NCBI RefSeq assembly: GCF_014207985.1
Contig: NZ_JACHMI010000001.1
Span: forward strand, 7,175,001-7,239,000
Direction: 5' to 3'
Length of the DNA: 64,000 nt
Origin: Nonomuraea rubra
GTDB lineage: Bacteria; Actinomycetota; Actinomycetes; Streptosporangiales; Streptosporangiaceae
The notes below the pieces were generated by a model. The model saw only the letters and a list, made by a program, of their open reading frames with translations, was not told where the DNA came from and ran no database searches. Every line of letters begins with the position of its first letter. Position 1 is the first letter of the stretch. The position numbers were made by a program, and so were the translations under genes. Below are positions 43,841-54,006 of this stretch, in pieces.

Positions 43841-44728
43841 ATGCGATCCAGGGTGTCCTTCACCGCCGGCGGCGTCCGCTGCGCCGGCCATCTCTACCTG
43901 CCCGCCGGTTCCGGGGCGGTGCCGTGCGTGGTGCTCTGCCACGGCTTCAGCGGCACCATGGACCGGCTCTTCGACTACGCCGAGCGCTTCGCCGCCGAAG
44001 GCCTGGCCGCGCTGGTCTTCGACTACCGCAGCTTCGGCGAGAGCGACGGCGAGCCGCGCCGGGTTCCGGACATCGGCGGCCAGCTCGCCGACGTCCGCGC
44101 CGCGGTGGCCTTCGTACGCGGGCACGAGCGGGTCGACCCCGACCGGGTGCTGCTGTGGGGCAACTCGCTGGGCGGCGCGCACGTGATCACGGTGGCCGCG
44201 GACGACCCCCGGATCGCCGCCGTGGTGGCACAGATCCCGTTCAACGGGTTCCCGAAGCAGGTCGAGGGCCGCTCGACCGTTCAGACGCTGCGGGTGCTGG
44301 GCGCGATCGTCTGGGACGCGCTCCGGGGGAGGCTGGGCCTGAGCCCGTACTACATCCCCATGGTGGGGCACCCCGGAGAGCTCGCCGTGACCGCCACCCC
44401 CGAGGCCGGCCAGCACATTCAGACCCTGACCGGCGGGGAGAGCACGTCATGGCGCAACAGCGTCGCGCCCAGGGGGCTGCTGCAGATGATGCGCTACCGC
44501 CCCGCCGGCGCCGCGGCCCGCCTGACCTGCCCGCTGCTCGTCTGCGTCGCCGCCGAGGACCAGGAGACGCCCCTGGAGACCACCCGCGTCCTGGCCGAGC
44601 GTGCACCACGAGGCGAACTGCGCGTCTACCCCGGCACCCACTTCACCTTCTACACCGACCCCACGTTCCGGGACGGCGTGGTCGCCGACCAGATCGACTT
44701 CTACCGCCGGGCCTTCACCACGGTGTGA
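43841..44728 (+). CDS. Alpha/beta-hydrolase of the dienelactone hydrolase/S15-like group
   Basis: Hydrolase of 295 residues, no signal peptide. CVVLCHGFSG forms the oxyanion region, Ser109 lies in LLWGNSLGGAH, the acid is in CVAAEDQETPL and the base in YPGTHFTFY. An insert of about 75 residues between the nucleophile and acid (FNGFPKQVEGRS onward) forms a cap. ATG 43841 is preceded by GGGG at 11 nt; ATG 43832 is an in-frame alternative. It is divergent from the TetR gene and probably controlled by it. Substrate unknown. Confidence 0.85.
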   Translation: MRSRVSFTAGGVRCAGHLYLPAGSGAVPCVVLCHGFSGTMDRLFDYAERFAAEGLAALVFDYRSFGESDGEPRRVPDIGGQLADVRAAVAFVRGHERVDPDRVLLWGNSLGGAHVITVAADDPRIAAVVAQIPFNGFPKQVEGRSTVQTLRVLGAIVWDALRGRLGLSPYYIPMVGHPGELAVTATPEAGQHIQTLTGGESTSWRNSVAPRGLLQMMRYRPAGAAARLTCPLLVCVAAEDQETPLETTRVLAERAPRGELRVYPGTHFTFYTDPTFRDGVVADQIDFYRRAFTTV

Positions 44729-44985
44729 CGGCAGCCGCCTGAGCCGCGAGGGGATCCGCCGGGCACCTGCCGCGCCGCCCCTCACGTCCTCCTCCTGAGC
44801 CGGCCGGATGGCTCGGCACCGCGAGCCGGCGGACAGTAGCGGTGGCCCGGCGGCCGTGCACGCGTGGCTGTCGGCGGTCGCCGGCCCCGAGGAGGAGTAC
44901 GCGACCCTTGTGCACCGCCCGCCGCGCGCGAGGCCGACGGCCAGAATGCCGATGAAACGATCGCCGGCGGAACGGCCGGAGCTGG
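44729..44985. other. Interval without a supported gene
   Basis: Short open frames exist on both strands (for example 44808-45038 on plus), but none has a convincing ribosome site or recognisable protein. Confidence 0.4.
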
Positions 44986-46296
44986 TCAAAGGCCTCTTCC
45001 CGGGTGTGGCCGGTCGGTGGGAGGACTCGGGCGGGTGAAGGAGGCCAGATGGTCGATCTCGGCGAAACCGGCGGTGTCGAACAGCTCCCAGCAAGGTTCG
45101 GGATCGCCCGCAGCGTACAGGACCGTCTCCGATGCCCCGTGTTCGTGCAGGAGGGTGTCCGCCTGGGACAGCAGCTCCCGTTCGAGCCCCTCATCGGCGT
45201 GTCCGGCGGCCGCGCCGAACCACCACAGGATGCCGAAGCCGTCGATCGGCTCCTGGGCGACCACTTCGGCCGAGACGTCGTCGTCCCGGGCCTTCAGCCA
45301 CCAGCCCGGCGGGGTGCTGCTGGCGACGACGACAACCTCGGGGCGGGCCGGAGCGTGGGAAGCACCGGGTGTCGTGCGGCACAGGTAGCGCCAGGAGTCC
45401 CGCGCGGCGAACCCCGCGTGTTCGAGGACCTTTCGTGTCATGGGCCGGCGCCCCGTCGGCAGGGCCGCCGGGCCGGGGCCCGGCGCGGCGGTGAAGGCGA
45501 GCACGGGTCTGCTGTCGCCCAGGTGAAGAAGGGCGTGGCCGACGAGCTCTTCGACGATGTGCAGGACCTCGCGCCCGTGCAGCCACAGGACGTGCCCGGC
45601 GCGGTGATCCCGGCGTGTCGCGTACGACACGACTCCCGCGACCTGACCGTCCGGATCCACCAGCACGTCGGTTGCGGGGCGGTCGAGGTCGGTCCAGGGA
45701 CCGCAGCCGTACCGGGACGTTCCTGCCACCGCCTGGTCGAGCATGTGAGGGGTGCACGACGGCTGGCCCGGCAGGCGGTCGGCATCGATGAGCGCGAGCA
45801 CCGACGCGCTGTCGCGGCTCTGGTAGCGGCGCAGTCTCATCCCCGCTGCCGGTGAACGAGGGAGCAGGTGGAGCGGGGCGAGGATTTCCTTCGCGGACAG
45901 CGTGTTGCCCGTGCTCGCGGCGATTCTCATCGCGGCGGCGGCGACAGGTCCGGCGGCGTCGGGCGGGATCACCAGGAGGAGGAAGCCATCCTGGCTGCCG
46001 CGAATCACCCTGATGGTGTGCGGAGTCGCCGACAAGCCGCTGACCCGCACGAACCGGCCATCTACCAGCAGGTGGGCCGGGAGCTCTGGCCAGGCAGCCG
46101 TGTCGAGCCTGACCCGCAGGATGGGCCCGAGGCGCTCCTCGAGGAGCCGGACGAGGGCGGGTAGCTCGCGGTGGAGGTCGAAGGAGTGCGGCCACCACGC
46201 GCCGTCGAGCGTTCCGTCGCGAGTCAGCGTGGGTTCGAGGAACACCCGGGCTGGTTGGGGTGCGATGGGTGTGACTGATGCGTGGCGGTTCGGCAT
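44986..46296 (-). CDS. DUF5994-GNAT fusion protein
   Basis: Protein of 436 residues with two parts. Residues about 15-140 match DUF5994, an actinobacterial domain of unknown function (LDGAWWPHSFDLHRELPAL, LRVRLDTAAWPELP, LLLVIPPDAAGPVAA). From about 150 there is a GNAT acetyltransferase-like region (MRLRRYQSRDSASVLALIDA, VAGVVSYATRRDHRAGHVLW, VLEHAGFAARDSWRY), followed by a C-terminal stretch resembling a second GNAT half (GILWWFGAAAGHADEGLERE, LFDTAGFAEID). The ATG at 46296 begins the DUF5994 homology, but its ribosome site is weak. Substrate unknown. Confidence 0.75.
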   Translation of the reverse strand: MPNRHASVTPIAPQPARVFLEPTLTRDGTLDGAWWPHSFDLHRELPALVRLLEERLGPILRVRLDTAAWPELPAHLLVDGRFVRVSGLSATPHTIRVIRGSQDGFLLLVIPPDAAGPVAAAAMRIAASTGNTLSAKEILAPLHLLPRSPAAGMRLRRYQSRDSASVLALIDADRLPGQPSCTPHMLDQAVAGTSRYGCGPWTDLDRPATDVLVDPDGQVAGVVSYATRRDHRAGHVLWLHGREVLHIVEELVGHALLHLGDSRPVLAFTAAPGPGPAALPTGRRPMTRKVLEHAGFAARDSWRYLCRTTPGASHAPARPEVVVVASSTPPGWWLKARDDDVSAEVVAQEPIDGFGILWWFGAAAGHADEGLERELLSQADTLLHEHGASETVLYAAGDPEPCWELFDTAGFAEIDHLASFTRPSPPTDRPHPGRGL

Positions 46297-46483
46297 CGGG
46301 TGTGCCGCCTGTCTCCGGCGTGAAGGCCGGCTGCGTCCGGGGCGACGCCGACGCGGTTGCCAGCATGCGAAATGTCCCAGATAAAACCACGATACGCCGG
46401 AAAAACAAAAACGCACCTGGGCCTCACTTCTGCCAGGTGCGTACGAAGTTCATTGCGGGTTCAATAACGCAACACCGGACGGC

Positions 46484-46726
46484 CTACTCCACCTTGTGGA
46501 CGGTGACAGCCTGCACCGCCGTCAAGAGGATCGTGTGCACAGGGGACTCGTGCCGCGTCGCCGCCGATCCATGGGCGAACTCGTCGAGCACGACGGTTTT
46601 GCGAGCTCGATCCAACTCCACGACCGCCCCCTTGAGCGACTGCCCCCCGTACAGGTGAACGGTTACCCGCTGTTGTTTGCCTTCCACACTGGACAGCGCG
46701 AACACCCAGACGTCAACATCTTCCAT
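46484..46726 (-). CDS. Small Sm/Hfq-like fold protein candidate
   Basis: Protein of 80 residues. Residues 21-48 fit the Sm1 signature LxxGxxhxGxhxxxD exactly: Leu25, Gly28, Leu31, Gly33, Val35, Asp39, within VTVHLYGGQSLKGAVVELDR. A later strand TILLTAVQAVTV (65-76) has the hydrophobic pattern of Sm2. GGAGGG lies just upstream of the ATG, and an upstream extension of the frame is not needed. Bacterial Hfq uses the same fold for RNA binding, but canonical Hfq is generally absent from actinobacteria. It could equally be another small beta-barrel. No operon partner is obvious. Confidence 0.7.
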   Translation of the reverse strand: MEDVDVWVFALSSVEGKQQRVTVHLYGGQSLKGAVVELDRARKTVVLDEFAHGSAATRHESPVHTILLTAVQAVTVHKVE

Positions 46727-46792
46727 CTCATCCCTCCACGAATCTCTCGGCCATGCGCACCACACCTGGCCGCCCGACGGGCACCCACAAGG

Positions 46793-47032
46793 TCAACGCC
46801 GCCCTGGCGGACAACAGTGGAATGATCCAGTCAACTCTGCGTGCTGATTCCGCTCGATTCCACATCCAACGCCAAAAGATGCCGCAACTCCAGCCGTTCC
46901 GCGAGCACACATCCTCGCACGCGGACCGAGGTACAGGTCCGCGCGGGCCGGCCGCGGATTGCCGCCCACGGCTGCGGCCTGATTCGGGGCAATTACCAAA
47001 ATGGGTACTAAGGTGATGAGCAGGCGGGTCAT
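46793..47032 (-). CDS. Possible small secreted cysteine-containing protein
   Basis: Open frame of 79 residues starting with a signal-like sequence (MTRLLITLVPILVIAPNQAA). The remainder contains four cysteines and many Gly/Arg. The ribosome site is weak and I recognise no family. It ends 66 nt before the Sm-like gene on the same strand. It may be spurious. Confidence 0.3.
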   Translation of the reverse strand: MTRLLITLVPILVIAPNQAAAVGGNPRPARADLYLGPRARMCARGTAGVAASFGVGCGIERNQHAELTGSFHCCPPGRR

Positions 47033-47278
47033 CCGCCGGAGCCCGACGAGGTCGCCCACGCAGTTCCATGCGATGGCCAGCGTTCGCCGACTCAGTACGC
47101 CGGACGATGTCGCGCGGTGATCACACCGCCCGTTCTGTTGAACGCGTGGGATCCACCGGGGGCATCATGCCCTCCTGACGACAGCTGACGGCCACACCCG
47201 TGAACTCCTGACGGGGCCGCGATCCGGTAGGTCCGGTCACCCTCATCCGGCATATCCCGCTCCGCCTGGAGGCTTGAG

Positions 47279-49600
<2,322 letters not shown>

Positions 49601-50132
49601 CACTCGCGCCTGGGCCGCCCTGTACGCCGGACGATTCACGCGCCCCCGGAACCCCGCCGGCATCGCTTCCATCGAGAGGTACAATAGAAATACCGAGGAC
49701 TTCTCGAGCGTTGGCATTCAGGTCTGCGTCGCCCCCGGCGAACCACCACCGGCCCGTGCAGGGGCCCGGACGGGGCACGCGACCATGACACAGGCACTTT
49801 CTCCCCAGCCCGCACCGCTCGCCTCCGCCTCATCCGCGATCCCTCGGGTCCTCTCGACCGGCGAGCCCATCACCCTGCCGTTCATCCCGCCGGACACCGC
49901 AACCGGCGCCGCGCAGCCCCGCCGCAAGCTCGCCGCTCAGGACACGGCCGACGTGGCCCTTGACGACACAGCCGCAGCCTCGCGCGCCTGCCGCCCAGCC
50001 TCGACGCGCGAGCGCCGGCCGCCGGCTCTGCCCGGCGACAGAACGGCGACAGAACGGGGGCGGAACGTTCACCGGCACGCACCCGTGGTCTCTGACCAGG
50101 CAGAAGAGACGTTCCGCAGAAGGAGACCTGAT
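49601..50132. other. Long leader region ahead of the STAS gene
   Basis: No recognised gene. An open frame continuous with the STAS gene starts at 49785, but its 116 extra residues are low-complexity and the ribosome site favours 50133. TACAAT at 49681-49686 is a reasonable -10 element without a clear -35. Confidence 0.4.
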
Positions 50133-50456
50133 ATGACCGTCATCGACACCGCGCCGCTCGGCGTGGCCAACACCGGCAAGCCGACCATCGTCCACCTGTC
50201 CGGCGAGATCGACCTCTTCACCACCGCGGCACTTCGCCGGCAACTGATGGGCACGCTGCGCTACAGCACGAGTCTGCTCATCCTCGACCTGTCGCAGGTG
50301 TCGTTCTGCGACACCGGCGGGCTGGCCGTGCTGGTCGGCATCCAGCACCGCGCACGTTCGATGGGCATCACCGTCGCTCTGAGGGGGCCCGACGCGTCCA
50401 TGTCCCGGCTGCTGCGCGTCACCGGCCTGGACCGAGGGCTGCCGATGGTGGTGTGA
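50133..50456 (+). CDS. STAS-domain anti-sigma factor antagonist
   Basis: Protein of 107 residues of the SpoIIAA/RsbV type. IVHLSGEIDLFTTAAL opens the STAS fold and LSQVSFCDTGGLAVLVGI carries the phosphorylation loop. The loop has Thr61 in DTGG, where the family usually has DSSG or DSTG. AAGGAG lies 8 nt before the ATG. In the general scheme it would bind an anti-sigma kinase and free a sigma factor until phosphorylated. No anti-sigma kinase or sigma gene is nearby. Confidence 0.9.
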   Translation: MTVIDTAPLGVANTGKPTIVHLSGEIDLFTTAALRRQLMGTLRYSTSLLILDLSQVSFCDTGGLAVLVGIQHRARSMGITVALRGPDASMSRLLRVTGLDRGLPMVV

Positions 50457-50474
50457 GGCACGTGCGCCCAGGCC

Positions 50475-50513
50475 GCTTGAACAGGCCGCTCGAACAGGCC
50501 GCTCGAACAGTGG
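50475..50513. repeat. Three tandem 13-bp units
   Basis: GCTTGAACAGGCC, GCTCGAACAGGCC and GCTCGAACAGTGG follow each other directly between the STAS stop and the coiled-coil gene stop. This looks like a small slippage expansion. Confidence 0.7.
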
Positions 50514-51455
50514 CTATGCGGGGCGCAGCAGCTCCTTGCGCCTGGTCAGCAGTTGGGTGCGCTCGGCCAGCAACTGGGTCTGGCGCCCCTTCAGGTTCGT
50601 CCTGGTCTCGCGCACCCACTGCGCCAGGTTCTTCACCTCGGTCCTGGTCTTCTCGATGCGCTGGTGCTTGAGCACATCGCTGACGATGTTGTCGAAGAAG
50701 GCGTCCACGAACCACCGCGTGTCCACCTTGGGCATCACCGGCCGGGCCGCGATGCCGGTGTCGGCCAGCTCGCGGGCGAAGACGTCCAGAGCCCGCTGGG
50801 CATGCCAGGCGGCCTTGTCGGCACTGGTCAGCCTGTCGTGCTCGAAGGCGTCGGCGAGCAGGCCGCCCCCGAAGACGTCGAAGGTGGAGGCGTTCCTGGC
50901 GGAGTCGAGGAAGCGCAGCACGACGCCGAGCGCCTCGTGCGCGGCCTGACCCGCCCGGCGGGCCTCCTCACACTCGCGCAGCTCGGCGCTCACCCGGTCG
51001 AGCGCGGCGCCGAGGTCGGCCAGCACTCGCGCGCGCGGATCGCCGCTCCGGATGATCTGCTGCTCCTTCTCGGCCAGCAACCGGGCATACTCCCGGGACG
51101 CGGGATCGAGCACGGCCAGCTCGGCGGCGGCGGCCGCCGCGTCGGCTTCGAGCTGCGCGAGCCGGGCCCGGTGACCGTCCACGCGTTCCATGGCCGCAAC
51201 CACCTCGGCGCGCTCGCGCTCCAGCCGCTCCTCGCGGTTGCCCAGCATGCGGGCCAGAACGGCGGACAGCCCCCCTTCCAGCCGGGCGACGTCACGCTCC
51301 TCCTTGGCCAGCTCGGACTCCAGATCCTTCAGAGTGCCACGGACGTCCTCGATCTGTTGCGCGGTGGTCTCGCGCAGGCTCCGGACGTGTTCGGCGCGGT
51401 GCATCCTGGCGGCTGCCTCACGTAGCCGTTGGTCAAGCTCCGGGAAGAGGGTCAC
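50514..51455 (-). CDS. Coiled-coil protein of unknown function
   Basis: Protein of 313 residues, not assigned to a family. Residues about 20-190 are a charged heptad-type coiled coil rich in Glu, Arg and Ala. A more globular part follows (FDVFGGGLLADAFEHDRLTS, then VDTRWFVDAFFDNIVSDVLK) and a second coiled coil ends the protein (KGRQTQLLAERTQLLTRRKE). The GTG at 51455 has no clear ribosome site; an ATG at 51404 is an alternative. A transposase remnant lies directly upstream in the same frame, so the original N-terminus may have been changed by an insertion. Confidence 0.7.
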   Translation of the reverse strand: MTLFPELDQRLREAAARMHRAEHVRSLRETTAQQIEDVRGTLKDLESELAKEERDVARLEGGLSAVLARMLGNREERLERERAEVVAAMERVDGHRARLAQLEADAAAAAAELAVLDPASREYARLLAEKEQQIIRSGDPRARVLADLGAALDRVSAELRECEEARRAGQAAHEALGVVLRFLDSARNASTFDVFGGGLLADAFEHDRLTSADKAAWHAQRALDVFARELADTGIAARPVMPKVDTRWFVDAFFDNIVSDVLKHQRIEKTRTEVKNLAQWVRETRTNLKGRQTQLLAERTQLLTRRKELLRPA

Positions 51456-51515
51456 GCAATGACGACGAACGGGCCCGACCGGACGTTCCGCACAGCCCGT
51501 GGAACCCCCGCAGCG

Positions 51516-51662
51516 ACCGCAGCCGATGAGCGCACGGCACCGCCGCTCCAACGCCGCGAGAACGGGCCGATCGGCCCAGCCCGGCTCAGACCGTCCGACC
51601 TGACGCCGCAATACCGCCGCCTCGTGACGCAACACCATGATCTCCGCATCCGCAGACGAGAT
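51516..51662 (-). pseudogene. Transposase/integrase N-terminal remnant
   Basis: The minus strand reads DAEIMVLRHEAAVLRRQVGR, then PGWADRPVLAALERR, a sequence very typical of the start of a widespread actinobacterial integrase-core transposase. The catalytic domain is absent. No inverted repeats or target duplication were found. Confidence 0.65.
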
Positions 51663-51730
51663 GCGATCTCGTCTGCGGGGACGGACCCCGTCGAACCACG
51701 AGCCAGCACCATCGTGGCCGCCTTGGCAGA

Positions 51731-53254
51731 TCAGGCGGTCGGGACGGTGTCCTTGCGGGTGGCGAGGCCGGGGACACCGCTTGTCCCTTCGGTCCTGCGG
51801 GCCGGCCTGAGGAAGAGGGCGAGCAGGATGCCGATGGCGAGGGTGGGCGCCATCCAGAGGTAGCCGGTGGCCGTGGCGTGGGCGAAGGCCTCCAGCGCGA
51901 CGTCGCGCGAGGCGGCAGGGAGCTGAGCGATGGTGTCGGGGCGGCCGGCGTCGAAGCCTCCGAGTGCCGGCAGGCCGCGGGTGCGGCCGGCGAAGCCGGT
52001 GTTGAGCAGGGTGGCGAAGACGGCGACGCCGAAGGCCGCGCCGATGGAGCGGGCGAAGGTGACCACGGCGCTGGCGGCGCCGAGATCGGCGGGGGGCACG
52101 CTGTTCTGGACGGTCGTCATCACGACCATGGGCACCATGCCGATGCCCACTCCGGTGATGAGGAAGTAGCTGCTCAGGACGAGGGCGTTGGTGGCGGCTC
52201 CGATCGTGCTCAGCAGCAGCAGGCCGGCGAGGTTGACGAGCAGGCCCGCGAGCAGGATGCGGCGCAGCCGACCGGCGTTCGCGGCCCATCGTCCGGCCAG
52301 GGACTGGCTGGCGACCAGACCGGCGACCAGGGGCAGCATGGAGATGCCTGAGAGCGTGGCCGAGACCCCGTGGACGATCTGGAGGTAGGTGGGCAGGTAG
52401 ACCAGGACGCTGAACATCGCCGCGTTGGCGACGAACGCGATCAGCGATGGTCCGACCACGGTCCAGGAGGCGAACATGGCCGGAGGAAGGACCGGGGCGG
52501 CGGCGTGGCGCTCGACGGGCACCAGCAGCACGGCCAGCGCGACGGTGGCCGCGATCAGGCCGAGGATGGCCGGCGAGCCCCAGCCCCAGCGGGCTCCGAA
52601 CGACGTGATGAGGATCAGGCCGGTGGCGATCGCGGCCAGCATCGAGGCGCCCAGGTAGTCGATGCGCGCTGTGGTCTGCCTGGCGACCGCGGGCAGTGCC
52701 CGCGCGGCGATGACGAGGGCGACGGCACCGATGGGGAGATTGATCAGAAAGGCCCACCGCCAGGACAGCTGGTCGGTGAAGACGCCGCCCAGCAGGGGAC
52801 CGACGATGCTGGCGACGCCGTAGACGGAACCGAACATGGCCTGGTAGCGGCCCCGTTGGCTCGGGGCCGCGATGTCACCGACCAGGGCGAAGGTCAGCAC
52901 GATCATGCCGCCGCCGCCCACGCCCTGCAGCACCCGGCTGCCGATCAGCTCGGGCAGGTTCTGTACCAGGCCGCAGGCCACCGAGGCGATCAGGAAGATC
53001 GTGGTCGAGGCCAGGTACAGGCGCTTGCGGCCGTACATGTCGCCGAGTTTGCCCCACAGCGGAGTCACCGCCGTCGAGGCGAGGAGGTAGGCGGCGCTGA
53101 CCCACGCGATGTCGTCGAACCCGTTCAGATCCTCCGCTATCCGCGGCAACGCCGTCGAGACGATCGTCTGGTCCAGAGCCGCCAGGAGAACCGCCAGTAT
53201 CAGCGCGCACATGGCGGCGGCCACACCGGGTGATGTGGATCGCTGTGCCTTCAT
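51731..53254 (-). CDS. DHA2-family MFS drug exporter
   Basis: Membrane exporter of 507 residues with about 14 spans, EmrB/QacA type. Motif A is LWGKLGDMYGRKRLYL, and motif C-like GVASIVGPLLGGVF is in span 5. The first span carries LAALDQTIVSTALPRIAEDL, which is a signature of the family. No TetR gene is adjacent. It would expel lipophilic cations or antibiotics by proton antiport; substrate unknown. Confidence 0.93.
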   Translation of the reverse strand: MKAQRSTSPGVAAAMCALILAVLLAALDQTIVSTALPRIAEDLNGFDDIAWVSAAYLLASTAVTPLWGKLGDMYGRKRLYLASTTIFLIASVACGLVQNLPELIGSRVLQGVGGGGMIVLTFALVGDIAAPSQRGRYQAMFGSVYGVASIVGPLLGGVFTDQLSWRWAFLINLPIGAVALVIAARALPAVARQTTARIDYLGASMLAAIATGLILITSFGARWGWGSPAILGLIAATVALAVLLVPVERHAAAPVLPPAMFASWTVVGPSLIAFVANAAMFSVLVYLPTYLQIVHGVSATLSGISMLPLVAGLVASQSLAGRWAANAGRLRRILLAGLLVNLAGLLLLSTIGAATNALVLSSYFLITGVGIGMVPMVVMTTVQNSVPPADLGAASAVVTFARSIGAAFGVAVFATLLNTGFAGRTRGLPALGGFDAGRPDTIAQLPAASRDVALEAFAHATATGYLWMAPTLAIGILLALFLRPARRTEGTSGVPGLATRKDTVPTA

Positions 53255-53379
53255 CGATCTTGCCCTTCCAAAATTGGCCGCAACAGGTTGGCAGTATCAG
53301 AGATAACTGTCACATCAATGTAGCACTTTGTGGGCAGTCGTCTGCCAGCATGATGCGCGCCTCCCACCTTGCGGCCTGC

Positions 53380-53418
53380 GCGGTGCGCCCTCCACCTCAC
53401 CTCTGGAGGGCGCACCGC
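53380..53418. terminator. Strong hairpin downstream of the SapA-like gene
   Basis: GCGGTGCGCCCTCCA and its exact complement form a 15-bp stem with a 9-nt loop, 16 nt after the minus-strand stop at 53434. Confidence 0.8.
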
Positions 53419-53433
53419 CTGATCACGGCAGGG

Positions 53434-53859
53434 TCAGCCGCAGTGCACGTTGTTGAGCTTGACGCTCGTCCACGACGGCGAGATTCCCTCTACGTCGATG
53501 CACTGGCCGGGCGCTGAGACGTACACCGGACCGGCGTAGTACTTGTAGTCACCGGCGTCGGAGACTCTCCCGCTGCCATCGCCTCGTGAGAGCACGACAC
53601 CCTTCCAGCTCGTGGTGTTGGCGTACGGGCCGTCACCATAGGTGAGGGCACAGTTCTTGCCGGTGCTGGAGCTGTAGTACACCTCCAGAATGCCCGTACG
53701 GTACCCGTACTTCTCGATGCCGATGTTGTAGACGCCGACCCGGCTGTAGCTGCTGCCACAGGGCCCGGCCGCGCCGGCCGGGGTGGCGCCTGCGACCAGC
53801 GTGGTGGTGGAGACCAGGGCCGCGCCGGCCAGGAGGGTCGTCAGCTTGCGTGTCCGCAC
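53434..53859 (-). CDS. SapA-like spore-associated secreted protein
   Basis: Small secreted protein of 141 residues. A signal peptide (about 1-31, TLVAGATPAGAA) leads to a mature all-beta domain with four cysteines. TGILEVYYSSSTGKNCALTY, VSDAGDYKYYAGPVYVSAPG and a final NVHCG resemble spore-associated protein A of Streptomyces. I chose the GTG at 53859 because AAAGGAA lies about 6 nt upstream and the signal peptide begins there. The molecular function of SapA is not established. It stands alone between two terminators. Confidence 0.78.
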   Translation of the reverse strand: MRTRKLTTLLAGAALVSTTTLVAGATPAGAAGPCGSSYSRVGVYNIGIEKYGYRTGILEVYYSSSTGKNCALTYGDGPYANTTSWKGVVLSRGDGSGRVSDAGDYKYYAGPVYVSAPGQCIDVEGISPSWTSVKLNNVHCG

Positions 53860-53986
53860 GAATTTCCTTTCGATCACCAGTGTTGTGATCATGAGTACCA
53901 CCGGCTCACGGCCACCACTCGGGACTGGTGCTCAATGTGACGGTTCACACATCGCCACCTCCGGTGCGCGGTGAGGAAGCCGCAGG

Positions 53987-54006
53987 CTCAGCCCGTCAGG
54001 GCTGAG
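53987..54006. terminator. Hairpin overlapping the ABC-F stop codon
   Basis: CTCAGCCC and GGGCTGAG form a perfect 8-bp stem with a GTCA loop, and the ABC-F stop is inside the left arm. Confidence 0.55.

Noticed and set aside
44808..45038. Small plus-strand frame of 76 codons
   Set aside because: No ribosome site, no recognisable protein, and it overlaps the end of the DUF5994-GNAT gene.
49785..50132. N-terminal extension of the STAS frame
   Set aside because: Low-complexity Pro/Ala/Arg sequence; AAGGAG before 50133 and the normal STAS length support the internal ATG.
50475..50513. Short direct repeats considered as a CRISPR seed
   Set aside because: Units are directly adjacent with no spacers and no cas genes are present.
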